Source of the DNA: Flexivirga oryzae
Lineage (GTDB): Bacteria; Actinomycetota; Actinomycetes; Actinomycetales; Dermatophilaceae
DNA length: 64,000 bases
Reading direction: 5' to 3'
NCBI RefSeq assembly: GCF_014190805.1
Contig: NZ_JACHVQ010000005.1
Location: forward strand, 62,001 to 126,000
Position numbers and translations under genes: made by a program. This document shows, piece after piece, positions 30,092-39,422 of the stretch (position 1 is the stretch's first letter; the number at the start of each line of letters is the position of its first letter). The notes below the pieces were generated by a model, which did no database searches, was not told the origin of the DNA, and saw nothing but the letters and a program-made list of their open reading frames with translations.

Positions 30092-33000
30092 GCAACCCGC
30101 TCGTGGATCGACCGCCAGGAGTGGGCCGTGGCCGCCAGCAGTGGCGCGACGACCCCGGCAGCCCGGTGCGGCTCGCCGCACGCCACCCACGCGCGAGCCA
30201 GGGCGTCATACACGTCCGCGCCGGGCACCCACGCCTGCCCGGCAGGGGCCCGGATGGCGGCCACCAGCCGGTCGGTCTCCTCGATCCGCTCCCCGGTCGC
30301 CGCCGCGTACGGCGCCAGGCAGCGCAACCGGTATGCCGACCCGACCTCGTCGCCGAGCGCCTCCAGTCCGGTGGCGCACAGCTCGGCCGCCTCGTCGGGC
30401 CGGCCGAGCTCCAGTAGCGCCGAGGCACAACAGCCCACCGCGGTGGCGTACCACCACGGATGGGATGGGTCCGCGGTCTCGAGGACCGCGCGGCGGGCGT
30501 CGGTGAGGGCCGCGTCGAGGTCGCCGGCCAGTCGCGCCAGCCAGCTGCGCTGCGCCAGGAAGAAGCCGGTGTAGGCGGCATACCCGGTCTCCCGGTTCAC
30601 CGCGAGGGCCTCGTCCACCCGAGCCCGGGCGCCAGCCCAGTCCCCGGCGGCGGCGGGCACCAGGGCCGACTCCAGCAGCGCCCACTGCCGCAGCCACGGG
30701 ACCCGGAGGCCGCCCAGCAGCGGGAGCAGTTCGGTGATGACCGGCGCGAGCGACTCGGCATCCGCGCAGTAGGCGTGCACGGTCTTCAACCCGTCCAGGG
30801 ATCGCGCGAGGGTCTCGCGGGTGCCTCCGGACCGGGTCTCCGCGACGCCACGCCGGGCCAGGGTGAGGGCGTCGTCGAGCCGGAGCCGGCTGCACTCCAG
30901 GACCACCATGCGGGAGCGGAACAGCGTCACGGCGACCGGGTCGCCGAGTTCGGCCGCGCGCAGCAACCCCGTCCGGTTGTGCTGCAGCACCGCCTCGAGC
31001 GTGCGGTGCCGGGCCACCGAGATGTCGCCACCCAGCAGGAACTCCGCCCGCATCTGCAGGCGGGCGTCGCCGGTGGCCGTGATGACCGGCGCCGCAGCAG
31101 CCAGGTCGTCCTCGGCCGCGGCGAAGTCGGGGCGCGCCTCGTGCGCCCGAGCCCGCTCGAGCAGCACGTTGGCCACGAGCGCATCATCACCGGCGTGCGT
31201 GGCGTCGGTGAGGGCCGCCGTCAGCAGGGCGACCGCGTCGGCGACGGCGCCGTTGCGCCGGGCGGTCCGGCCGGCCTGCAGGTAGCCGGCCGCTGCGCGC
31301 TGTGGTTCTCCGGCCTCGTGCGCGTGGTGCGCCATCCGCTCGGGGCGGGCGGAGAGCAGACCGATGGCCCGGCGGTGGTGTGCGACCGCGAGCGGTTCGG
31401 GCAGGGTCCGGGCGACGGCCTCCTGCACCAGGTCGTTGACGAACTCGTACCGCGCTCCGGTGGGGACGAACAGTCCGGCCGCGACGAGTTGTTCGCAGGA
31501 CTCGACCACGTCGGCCTCGGCACGGCCGAGCAGGGCCGCGAGGAGGGGAGGTTCGACGAGCGTCCCGAGCACCGAGGCGGCTGTCGCGGCCCGGGCAACG
31601 GTCGGGTCCAGGGGGCGCAGCTGTGCCCGGACGGCTGCGGTCAGGTCCTCGGGGGTGCCGTCGCTGCCCGATGCGAGGGCCCGGAGCACCGCGACCACGC
31701 TCAGCGGGTGACCGCGGGTGCGGGTCCGGATCTCCTCGGCGCGCGGTGCCTGACCCGACACGCGCACCAGTTCGTCGACGTCGTCGGCGGCGAGTGGACC
31801 GAGTGTGAGGTGTTCGGCGGCGGGCGGCAGTGGTGGGAGCGCCGCCGGGCCGTCGGTGCGTGCCGCGCCGAGCAGCAGCACCCGCGCCGCGCCGAGCCGA
31901 TCGGCCAGGTGGACGAGCAGACCGGCGGTCGCCCGCGCTCCGTACTGGAGGTCGTCCAGCGCGAGCAGCACCGGTTGCTGGACCGAGAGGCTGGAAAGGA
32001 CGCCGGCGACGGCGTCGAAGGCCTGCCGCCGGATCAGCTCGGGCGACGGGGCGTCGATGGCCCCGAGTTCGAAGAGTTCGGCGAGCTCCGGCAGGAGCCG
32101 GGCCCACGCCGGCAGGTGGGCGCCCAGCAGGTTGCGCAGCCGACCCGGCGGTTGGGACAGCAGGACGGGCCGGAGCACCTCGGCGAAAGGTTGGAGGAAC
32201 AGGGAACGCTCCGAGGGACGACAGCGGCCGGTCAGGGTCAGGCCGCCGCCGGCGGCGGCAGTGTCGAGGGCCGCGGTCAGAAGCCGGGTCTTGCCGATCC
32301 CGGGAACGCCGCTGACCAGCACCAGCCGGGTGGCCCCCGTCTGTGCGGAAGTCCAGGCCGCGTCGATCCGGTCGAGTTCGGCACGTCGGCCGACCAGCGC
32401 CGGCCGGGTCGGTGGAGCCGGGCGTGCCGGTGCCGCCGGTTCGTCGTGGGTCCCACCCTGGAGCACCGCCAGCTGCAACCGGCGGGTCTCGTCGTCCGGG
32501 TCGCTGCCGAGCTCGGTCGTCAGCCGCGTCGTCAGCCGTCGGAGCTCGTCGAGGGCCTCGGCGCTGCGCCCCGCCGCGACCAGGAGCCGGACCAGGTCAC
32601 GGTGCGCGCGTTCGTCATACGGATCGGCCAGCGTGGCGGCCCGGGCGCTGGGGAGGCCGTCGTCGGTCGCGCCGACCGCGGCCGCACAGGCGGCGTGCAG
32701 GTGTCGCGCCCGGCGGCACAGTTCCTCCGCCTCCCGCCGTGGGGCGTCCGCCCAGGGACCCACGCACTCGTCCGCGAGGGATCCGTCCCCGAGCAGGTCC
32801 AGTGCCCGGGCGGCACCGGCCAGGGCGAGTGTCGGCTCGCCTGCGGCGAATCGTCCTTCGGCGAGGAGGAGCAGTTCGGCCGCGGTGTCCACGTCGACCT
32901 CGACCGACCGCCCGAGCGTGTATGACGACAGGCCGGGTGTGATGACCGCGGGATCCAGGGTCCGGCGCAGCCGGCTGGCGAGGGTCGCGAGGTTGGCGGC

Positions 33001-33189
33001 CGGGTCCTGGGGTGGTCGGTCCTCCCACACGATCTCCGCGAGCCGGTCGGTGCTCACCGGCTGATGGTGGGTCAGTGCCAGCGCCGCAAGCAGCAGGCGG
33101 GCCTTGGGCGTGCCGAGTCGCGGGCCCGCGAAGTGCTGGTCCGGCGTCTGCACCGTGAGTTCGCCGCACACGGCGACCCCCACCACCAC
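30028..33189 (-). CDS. SARP-type transcriptional regulator with AAA ATPase and TPR regions
   Basis: About 1053 residues. The N-terminus (VAVCGELTVQ, then PKARLLLAALALTHHQPV) is an OmpR-like winged helix, followed by a bacterial transcriptional activation domain (to about residue 245, LRRLTTRLTTELGSDPD), a STAND/AAA module with Walker A VSGVPGIGKTRL and LLALDDLQYG as Walker B, and a long TPR-like helical C-terminus. This is the AfsR-like layout of pathway activators in actinomycetes; no LuxR helix-turn-helix is present at the end. Three consecutive GTG codons (33189, 33186, 33183) precede the domain; the first is given. It is convergent with the hydrolase-glycosyltransferase fusion and is its most likely regulator. 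Confidence 0.85.
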   Translation of the reverse strand: MVVGVAVCGELTVQTPDQHFAGPRLGTPKARLLLAALALTHHQPVSTDRLAEIVWEDRPPQDPAANLATLASRLRRTLDPAVITPGLSSYTLGRSVEVDVDTAAELLLLAEGRFAAGEPTLALAGAARALDLLGDGSLADECVGPWADAPRREAEELCRRARHLHAACAAAVGATDDGLPSARAATLADPYDERAHRDLVRLLVAAGRSAEALDELRRLTTRLTTELGSDPDDETRRLQLAVLQGGTHDEPAAPARPAPPTRPALVGRRAELDRIDAAWTSAQTGATRLVLVSGVPGIGKTRLLTAALDTAAAGGGLTLTGRCRPSERSLFLQPFAEVLRPVLLSQPPGRLRNLLGAHLPAWARLLPELAELFELGAIDAPSPELIRRQAFDAVAGVLSSLSVQQPVLLALDDLQYGARATAGLLVHLADRLGAARVLLLGAARTDGPAALPPLPPAAEHLTLGPLAADDVDELVRVSGQAPRAEEIRTRTRGHPLSVVAVLRALASGSDGTPEDLTAAVRAQLRPLDPTVARAATAASVLGTLVEPPLLAALLGRAEADVVESCEQLVAAGLFVPTGARYEFVNDLVQEAVARTLPEPLAVAHHRRAIGLLSARPERMAHHAHEAGEPQRAAAGYLQAGRTARRNGAVADAVALLTAALTDATHAGDDALVANVLLERARAHEARPDFAAAEDDLAAAAPVITATGDARLQMRAEFLLGGDISVARHRTLEAVLQHNRTGLLRAAELGDPVAVTLFRSRMVVLECSRLRLDDALTLARRGVAETRSGGTRETLARSLDGLKTVHAYCADAESLAPVITELLPLLGGLRVPWLRQWALLESALVPAAAGDWAGARARVDEALAVNRETGYAAYTGFFLAQRSWLARLAGDLDAALTDARRAVLETADPSHPWWYATAVGCCASALLELGRPDEAAELCATGLEALGDEVGSAYRLRCLAPYAAATGERIEETDRLVAAIRAPAGQAWVPGADVYDALARAWVACGEPHRAAGVVAPLLAATAHSWRSIHERVAQRIPATSRAARSAPSAGTGR

Positions 33190-33300
33190 CGAACAAGTAT
33201 CGCCCGCAGGAGTGCCGCGCCGCCACAACCGCGGTGGCGGCGGGTGCCGGGCGGGAGCGTCTCAATGCGAGACGTCCCGGGATGGCGGGGCCGGAGCGGT

Positions 33301-33352
33301 GCTAATTTGCAAGAGTAAAACTAGTAACAACTAAATTGAAGAGAGCAAAGGC
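33301..33352 (+). promoter_or_regulatory. AT-rich promoter island
   Basis: This 50-bp stretch is far richer in A and T than anything around it (TTTGCAAGAGTAAAACTAG and a short direct repeat of AACTA). It lies immediately upstream of the beta-barrel protein gene and probably contains its promoter, but no -35/-10 pair with ideal spacing can be fixed. Confidence 0.4.
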
Positions 33353-33958
33353 ATGTCCGAGATCATCCAAGGCCCGCAGAAGCTCGGTCCGCTGACCCCG
33401 CTGGTCGGTGAATGGGAGGGCGACGTCGGCGTCGACCTCTCGTACCACAACAAGGAGGACGAGACCTCCAAGACCAGCTACTTCGAGCAGGCTGTGTTCA
33501 AGCCGATCCCGATCCAGGAGAACGGCCGGCAGACGCTGTGGGGTCTCAACTACTCGATGACGGCGTGGCGGCACGGCGAGGAGGCGATGGATCCGTTCCA
33601 CGACGAGATCGGGTTCCTGCTGTGGGACCGCGAGCGCCAGCTCGTGCTGCGCAACGTCGTCTTCGGACGCGGCATCGCCATACTCGCCGGCAGCAGCGCA
33701 GGGGCGCGTGACACCGAGCTGCGGTTCGACGCGTCGCCCGGTGCTGCCGACTTCGGGATCCTGCAGAACCCCTACCTGCTGGAGCGGGCCGAGATCACCG
33801 CCTTCAACAGCGTCTTCACCCTCAAGGACCCCGAGACGTTCAGCTACACCTCGGACCTGGTGCTCAAGCTCGCGCAGACCGGCGAGTCGATGCACCACAC
33901 GGACGAGAACACCCTGAAGCTGGTCAAGCGCTACCACCCGGGCAGCCAGTTCAACTGA
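33353..33958 (+). CDS. FABP-like/nitrobindin-type heme-binding beta-barrel protein
   Basis: A 201-residue protein starting LGPLTPLVGEWEGDVGVD. The GxWxG motif (residues 19-23) after a short helix matches the nitrobindin/THAP4-like beta-barrel family (DUF1794, called FABP-like), whose members bind heme and may handle nitric oxide or peroxynitrite. No signal peptide is visible. Candidate heme-ligand histidines lie near the C-terminus (MHHTDEN), but the axial residue is not certain. It is monocistronic, with an AT-rich promoter ahead and a tandem repeat array behind. The family assignment is moderate; heme binding is inferred. Confidence 0.65.
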   Translation: MSEIIQGPQKLGPLTPLVGEWEGDVGVDLSYHNKEDETSKTSYFEQAVFKPIPIQENGRQTLWGLNYSMTAWRHGEEAMDPFHDEIGFLLWDRERQLVLRNVVFGRGIAILAGSSAGARDTELRFDASPGAADFGILQNPYLLERAEITAFNSVFTLKDPETFSYTSDLVLKLAQTGESMHHTDENTLKLVKRYHPGSQFN

Positions 33959-33993
33959 TCCGGGGCCTTCGCGCGAGTGGGCGGCCGACGCCC

Positions 33994-34397
33994 GGTCATA
34001 TGTCCCCCAAGGGTCGGCTCCGGCACGGCCGGGGCGCCGTTTCGCGGTCATAGGTCCCCCGGTGGGGACTCCGGTACGCGCGGGGCGCCGTTTCGCGGTC
34101 ATAGGTCCCCCCGGTGGGGACTCCGGCACGGCCGGGGCGCCGTTTCCCGCTCATAGGTCCCCCCAGGGTCGGCTCCGGCTCGCGCGGGGCGCCGTTTCCC
34201 GGTCATAGGTCCCCCCAGGGTCGGCTCCGGCTCGCGCGGGGCGCCGTTTCCCGGTCATAGGTCCCCCCAGGGTCGGCTCCGGCTCGCGCGGGGCGCCGTT
34301 TCCCGGTCATAGGTCCCCCCCAGGGTCGACCCCGGCTCGCGCGGGGCGCCGCTTCCCGGTGATAGGTCCCCCGGGTGGGGACCCCGGTACGCGCCGA
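33994..34397. repeat. Tandem array 2: eight units of 51-53 bp
   Basis: Units begin GGTCATA (variants GCTCATA, GGTGATA) at 33994, 34046, 34097, 34149, 34201, 34253, 34305 and 34358. A typical unit runs GGTCATAGGTCCCCCCAGGG, then GTCGGCTCCGGCTCGCG, then CGGGGCGCCGTTTCCC. Units 2 and 3 contain GTCCCC/GGGGAC, which can pair. Units 4-7 are nearly identical while the outer ones diverge, as expected for a VNTR growing from the middle. It lies between the beta-barrel gene and the rpsJ promoter. The sequence is unrelated to array 1 but the period is the same. Confidence 0.9.
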
Positions 34398-34430
34398 AAC
34401 ACCGCCGTGGCGGAACTCACTTTCCTCGAT

Positions 34431-34459
34431 TTGGACCCTGTGGCGGTCTCTGGCAGACT
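34431..34459 (+). promoter_or_regulatory. Predicted promoter of the S10 operon
   Basis: TTGGAC (34431-34436) and CAGACT (34454-34459) are 17 bp apart, within the CGATTTGG block (34427-34434) shared with the rpsL, infA and right-end promoters. The -10 departs from TANNNT at its first base. The implied leader is about 310 nt; 34460-34774 holds no convincing gene. Confidence 0.55.
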
Positions 34460-34734
34460 GTTCAAGTTGCTTGACGTGCAGTGATCACGTGCGTCGCCAT
34501 ACGACTCGAAGCGATTCGAGGCGGGCGAGACGTGCAGCTGCCGCCCCGAAAGCGCCCCGTTCGCCGCCAGGCGAGCCTCGCGGGTGAGGTCGGGAAACGC
34601 GAGTTACAGGTGCGGGACCGATCGGTTTCGCCCGGCCACCCACGCCAGATATGTCGGCGTCGTGCTGCGGAGCACGCGCGACACACCCGAGCGCGGGGGT
34701 CGGAGGCGGAAGCAGGTTTCGCACCGACCAGACC

Positions 34735-34751
34735 TAAGTAAGTAGTAAGTA
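34735..34751 (+). other. Stop codons in all three frames ahead of rpsJ
   Basis: TAAGTAAGTAGTAAGTA gives TAA (34735), TAA (34739) and TAG (34743), one in each forward frame, 24 nt before the rpsJ ATG. It would end any translation in the leader before the rpsJ ribosome binding site. Confidence 0.5.
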
Positions 34752-34774
34752 CGGCGAGAGAGAGACACGGGCGA

Positions 34775-35083
34775 ATGGCGGGACAAAAGATCCGCATCCG
34801 ACTGAAGTCGTATGACCACGAGGTCATCGACAGCTCGGCGCGCAAGATTGTCGACACGGTCACTCGTGCCGGTGCAACGGTGGTCGGCCCCGTGCCGCTG
34901 CCGACGGAGAAGAACGTGTACTGCGTCATCCGGTCACCGCACAAGTACAAGGACAGCCGCGAGCACTTCGAGATGCGCACCCACAAGCGGCTCATCGACA
35001 TTGTTGACCCGACGCCGAAGGCCGTCGACTCGCTGATGCGTCTCGACCTGCCGGCGGACGTCAACATCGAGATCAAGCTCTGA
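34775..35083 (+). CDS. rpsJ: 30S ribosomal protein S10
   Basis: A 102-residue S10, the first gene of the S10 operon; S10 also partners NusB in transcription antitermination. MAGQKIRIRLKSYDHEVID and VIRSPHKYKDSREHFEMRTHKR are diagnostic. The region GAGAGAGAGACACGGGCGA before the ATG contains a modest purine-rich site. The preceding leader is unusually long, with a block of stop codons in three frames. rplC follows after 19 bp. Confidence 0.98.
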   Translation: MAGQKIRIRLKSYDHEVIDSSARKIVDTVTRAGATVVGPVPLPTEKNVYCVIRSPHKYKDSREHFEMRTHKRLIDIVDPTPKAVDSLMRLDLPADVNIEIKL

Positions 35084-35102
35084 TCAGGAGGGATGACTCG
35101 AC

Positions 35103-35768
35103 ATGACACACACCACTGAGCGTTCCGTGAAGGGCGTGCTGGGCGAGAAGCTCGGCATGACCCAGGTCTGGGACGAGAACGGCCGCCTGATCCCGGTCAC
35201 CGTCGTGCAGGCCGGACCGTGCGTCGTCACGGCCGTCCGCGGCGACAACGAGGGCTACCACGCGGTGCAGATCGGCTACGGCGCGATCGACCCGCGCAAG
35301 GTCAACAAGCCGCTGACCGGTCACTTCGAGAAGGCCGGCGTGACCCCGCGCCGTCACCTCGCCGAGATCCGCACCGCTGACGCCGCCGAGTACGAGCTCG
35401 GCCAGGAAGTCACCGTGGAGACCTTCGAGGCCGGCCAGACCGTCGACGCCGTCGGCACCACCAAGGGCAAGGGCTTCGCCGGTGTCATGAAGCGCCACGG
35501 CTTCGCCGGCGTCAGCTCCTCGCACGGTGCGCACCGCAACCACCGCAAGCCGGGTTCGATCGGCGCCTGCGCCACCCCCGGCCGTGTCTTCAAGGGCGTG
35601 CGTATGGCGGGCCGCATGGGCGGCGAGCGCCAGACCACCCAGAACCTCACGATTCACGCGGTCGACACCGACAAGGGCCTGCTGCTGATCAAGGGCGCCG
35701 TCCCCGGCCCCCGCGGCGGCATCGTCCTGGTCAAGACGGCTGCGAAGTCGCCCGTCAAGGAGGCCTGA
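35103..35768 (+). CDS. rplC: 50S ribosomal protein L3
   Basis: A 221-residue L3 that binds 23S rRNA near the peptidyl transferase centre and initiates 50S assembly. GVLGEKLGMTQVW opens the fold, and HGAHRNHRKPGSIGA with AGRMGG mark the loop that reaches the active centre. CAGGAGGGATG precedes the start. Length is normal and there is no extension. It is followed after 5 bp by rplD. Confidence 0.98.
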   Translation: MTHTTERSVKGVLGEKLGMTQVWDENGRLIPVTVVQAGPCVVTAVRGDNEGYHAVQIGYGAIDPRKVNKPLTGHFEKAGVTPRRHLAEIRTADAAEYELGQEVTVETFEAGQTVDAVGTTKGKGFAGVMKRHGFAGVSSSHGAHRNHRKPGSIGACATPGRVFKGVRMAGRMGGERQTTQNLTIHAVDTDKGLLLIKGAVPGPRGGIVLVKTAAKSPVKEA

Positions 35769-35773
35769 GCCAG

Positions 35774-36694
35774 ATGACGACCGTTGACATCAAGAACGCC
35801 TCCGGCGCCGCGACCGGCACCGTCGAGCTGCCCGCCGACATCTTCGACGTGCAGACCAACGTGCCGCTGATCCACCAGGTCGTGGTGGCGCAGCTGGCCG
35901 CCGCACGCCAGGGCACCCACTCCACCAAGACCCGCGGCGAGGTCCGCGGCGGTGGCAAGAAGCCCTACCGCCAGAAGGGCACCGGCCGCGCCCGCCAGGG
36001 TTCGACCCGCGCCCCGCAGTTCGCCGGCGGTGGCACCGTGCACGGACCGAAGCCGCGCGACTACGCGCAGCGGACGCCCAAGAAGATGAAGGCCGCCGCC
36101 CTGCGCGGTGCGCTCTCCGACCGGGCCCGTCACGACCGCATCCACGTGCTGACCTCGGTGGTCGAGGGCGACAAGCCGTCGACCAGGGCCGCAGCAGCCG
36201 TGCTGGGTGAGCTGACCGAGCGCAAGAACCTCCTCGTGGTCCTGAACCGCGACGAGCAGACCGCGCTGCTGTCGGTGCGCAACCTGGCCGACGTGCACGT
36301 GCTGTTCGCCGACCAGCTCAACACCTACGACGTGCTGTGCGCGGACGACCTGGTCTTCACCCAGGCGGCGCTGGAGCGCTTCCTGGCCGGCCCGGCCGCC
36401 GCGACGAAGGCCGCCAAGGCCGCGTCGACCGAGGCCGCACCGGCCGCGACCGAGGCCGCCGACGGTGACTTCGGACCCGACTCGGCGGCACCGCTCGCCG
36501 ACGGCGCGTCGCCCGACCCGGACACCTTCACGGTCAAGGGCAACAAGGACTCGATGAAGTACCACGTCGCCGGATCCCGTTGGTATGACGCCACGGTCGC
36601 CGAGGTGTGGTTCAAGACCGCCGAGGCCGCCGCTGCCGCCGGGTTCGCCCCGGCCGGTGGTGCCGCCGCGCAGCAGACCGACAAGGACAAGTGA
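35774..36694 (+). CDS. rplD: 50S ribosomal protein L4 with an extra C-terminal module
   Basis: At 306 residues it is about 90 longer than usual L4. Residues 1 to about 205 are ordinary L4 (GEVRGGGKKPYRQKGTGRAR loop; DVLCADDLVFTQAALE near the usual end). An Ala/Thr linker leads to residues about 233-295, which are 54/63 identical to the tail of L17 in this window. Its core is FTVKGNKDSMKYHVAGSRWY (residues 252-271), then VAEVWFKTAEAAAAAGF. This looks like the small module NCBI calls a sunset domain (from memory). The role on the ribosome is unknown. Start ATG 35774. Confidence 0.95.
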   Translation: MTTVDIKNASGAATGTVELPADIFDVQTNVPLIHQVVVAQLAAARQGTHSTKTRGEVRGGGKKPYRQKGTGRARQGSTRAPQFAGGGTVHGPKPRDYAQRTPKKMKAAALRGALSDRARHDRIHVLTSVVEGDKPSTRAAAAVLGELTERKNLLVVLNRDEQTALLSVRNLADVHVLFADQLNTYDVLCADDLVFTQAALERFLAGPAAATKAAKAASTEAAPAATEAADGDFGPDSAAPLADGASPDPDTFTVKGNKDSMKYHVAGSRWYDATVAEVWFKTAEAAAAAGFAPAGGAAAQQTDKDK

Positions 36695-36702
36695 TTCTCG
36701 AC

Positions 36703-37002
36703 ATGACGCAACTGGGTAAGAACCCGCGCGACATCCTGATCGCGCCGGTCGTCTCGGAGAAGTCCTACGCCCTGCTCGACGAGGGCAAGTACACCTTCCT
36801 CGTCGACCCGCGGGCGAACAAGACCGAGATCAAGATCGCCGTCGAAGAGATCTTCGACGTGAAGGTCTCCTCGGTCCACACGATGAATCGGCAGGGCAAG
36901 ACGCGTCGCACCCGTTTCGGTGTCGGCAAGCGCAAGGACACCAAGCGCGCCATCGTCTCGCTCAAGGAAGGCGCGATCGACATCTTCGGCGACCAGGCCT
37001 GA
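36703..37002 (+). CDS. rplW: 50S ribosomal protein L23
   Basis: A 99-residue L23 lining the exit of the peptide tunnel and docking trigger factor and SRP. KNPRDILIAPVVSEKSYALL opens the protein, and FLVDPRANKTEIKIAVEEIF is diagnostic. ATG at 36703 gives MTQLGKNPRD; GTG at 36691, overlapping the rplD stop, is an alternative closer to the AAGGA site and would add four residues. Confidence 0.95.
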   Translation: MTQLGKNPRDILIAPVVSEKSYALLDEGKYTFLVDPRANKTEIKIAVEEIFDVKVSSVHTMNRQGKTRRTRFGVGKRKDTKRAIVSLKEGAIDIFGDQA

Positions 37003-37040
37003 AGAGATCGCCCGTAGACAAAGACTCCTAAGGACAGACA

Positions 37041-37877
<837 letters not shown>

Positions 37878-37880
37878 GAA

Positions 37881-38162
37881 ATGCCCCGTTCACTGAAGAA
37901 GGGCCCCTTCGTCGACGACCACCTCCAGAAGAAGGTGGTCGCCCAGAACGAAGCCGGCACCAAGAACGTCATCAAGACCTGGTCCCGCCGGTCGATGATC
38001 ACCCCGGACATGCTCGGCCACACGCTGGCCGTGCACGACGGCCGCAAGCACGTCCCGGTCTTCGTGACCGAGGCGATGGTCGGTCACAAGCTCGGTGAGT
38101 TCGCCCCGACTCGCACCTTCAAGGGTCACGAGAAGGACGACCGGAAGGGTCGCCGCCGCTGA
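37881..38162 (+). CDS. rpsS: 30S ribosomal protein S19
   Basis: A 93-residue S19 of the 30S head, contacting S13 and the A-site tRNA region. MPRSLKKGPFVDDHLQKKV and HDGRKHVPVFVTEAMVGHKL are diagnostic. The Shine-Dalgarno (GGAAAGAAG) lies at the end of rplB, three bases from its stop, so the genes are coupled. Confidence 0.98.
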   Translation: MPRSLKKGPFVDDHLQKKVVAQNEAGTKNVIKTWSRRSMITPDMLGHTLAVHDGRKHVPVFVTEAMVGHKLGEFAPTRTFKGHEKDDRKGRRR

Positions 38163-38181
38163 GGCGGCGGGGTGAAGTCCC

Positions 38182-38586
38182 ATGGCAACGAACACTGAAA
38201 CGAACGAAGGATTCACTGTGGAAGCCAAGGCGCAGGCGCGGTTCGTCCGCGTGACGCCGACCAAGGCCCGCCGCGTTGTGGACCTGGTGCGTGGCAAGAA
38301 CGCACAGGAGGCGATCAGCGTGCTCACCTTCGCGCCGCAGGGTGCGAGCGAGCCGGTGCTGAAGGTGCTCAACAGCGCCATCGCCAACGCCCGCCAGAAG
38401 GCGGACCAGGCGTCGGTGGCGTTCGACGAGCGGCTGCTCGTCGTGAGCGAGGCGTATGTCGACGAGGGCCCGACCATGAAGCGGTTCCGTCCGCGTGCAC
38501 AGGGTCGCGCCAGCCGAATCCTCAAGCGCACGAGTCACATCACGCTGCATGTCGCACAGCCCGAGCGAAAGGACGGTGGCCGCTGA
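38182..38586 (+). CDS. rplV: 50S ribosomal protein L22
   Basis: A 134-residue L22 whose beta-hairpin lines the exit tunnel. QARFVRVTPTKARRVVDLVRG and the C-terminal hairpin EGPTMKRFRPRAQGRASRIL are typical; no macrolide-type insertion or deletion is visible in the hairpin. ATG at 38182 follows GGGGTGAAG. GTG at 38218 (EAKAQARFVRV), with AAGGA upstream, is a real alternative and would remove a 12-residue acidic N-terminus. The stop overlaps the rpsC ATG by one base. Confidence 0.96.
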   Translation: MATNTETNEGFTVEAKAQARFVRVTPTKARRVVDLVRGKNAQEAISVLTFAPQGASEPVLKVLNSAIANARQKADQASVAFDERLLVVSEAYVDEGPTMKRFRPRAQGRASRILKRTSHITLHVAQPERKDGGR

Positions 38587-39422
38587 TGGGTCAGAAGGTC
38601 AACCCGAACGGTTTCCGTCTCGGCATCACGACGGAGCACAAGAGCCGCTGGTTCGCCGACTCGGCCAAGCCGGGTCAGCGCTACCGCGACTACGTCAAGG
38701 AAGACGTCGCGATCCGCAACCTGATGTCGACCGGCATGGAGCGCGCCGGCATCAGCAAGGTCGAGATCGAGCGCACCCGTGACCGCGTGCGTGTCGACAT
38801 CCACACCGCCCGCCCGGGCATCGTCATCGGTCGCCGCGGCGCCGAGGCCGACCGCCTGCGTGGTGCGCTGGAGAAGCTCACCGGCAAGCAGGTGCAGCTG
38901 AACATCCTCGAGGTCAAGAACCCCGAGACCGACGCTCAGCTGGTCGCCCAGGGCATCGCGGAGCAGCTGTCCGCCCGTGTGAACTTCCGTCGCGCGATGC
39001 GCAAGGGCATGCAGACGGCCGAGCGCGCCGGCGCCAAGGGCATCCGGGTGATGGTCTCCGGCCGGCTGAACGGCGCCGAGATGAGCCGCACCGAGTTCTA
39101 CCGCGAGGGTCGGGTGCCGCTGCACACGCTGCGCGCGAACATCGACTACGGCTTCTACGAGGCCCGCACCACCTTCGGCCGCATCGGCGTGAAGGTCTGG
39201 ATCTACAAGGGCGACCTCACCGCCAAGGAGCTGGCGCGCGAGCAGGCAGCGGCCCCGAGCCGCCCGGCGCGTGGCCGTCGTGACGACCGTCGCGGCGGTG
39301 GCCGCGGACGCCGTGACGGGGGCCCCCGCAGCACCGAGGCGCAGACAGAGGCACCGGTCGCCGCTGACGCAACCGCCGAGGCCCCCGCGGCCGAGGCGAG
39401 CAACCAGGGAGCTGAAGCCTGA
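38586..39422 (+). CDS. rpsC: 30S ribosomal protein S3
   Basis: A 278-residue S3 forming part of the mRNA entry tunnel. MGQKVNPNGFRLGITTEHKS, the KH-domain GXXG as VIGRRGAEADRLR, and SGRLNGAEMSRTE are present. After about residue 215 the protein has a disordered Arg/Gly-rich then Ala/Glu-rich tail, longer than in enterics but common in actinobacteria. It overlaps both neighbours by one base (TGATG). Confidence 0.98.
   Translation: MGQKVNPNGFRLGITTEHKSRWFADSAKPGQRYRDYVKEDVAIRNLMSTGMERAGISKVEIERTRDRVRVDIHTARPGIVIGRRGAEADRLRGALEKLTGKQVQLNILEVKNPETDAQLVAQGIAEQLSARVNFRRAMRKGMQTAERAGAKGIRVMVSGRLNGAEMSRTEFYREGRVPLHTLRANIDYGFYEARTTFGRIGVKVWIYKGDLTAKELAREQAAAPSRPARGRRDDRRGGGRGRRDGGPRSTEAQTEAPVAADATAEAPAAEASNQGAEA

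Noticed and set aside
33302..34129. Minus-strand frame through array 2
   Set aside because: Its first part is only the translated tandem repeat and the rest is antisense to the beta-barrel protein gene.
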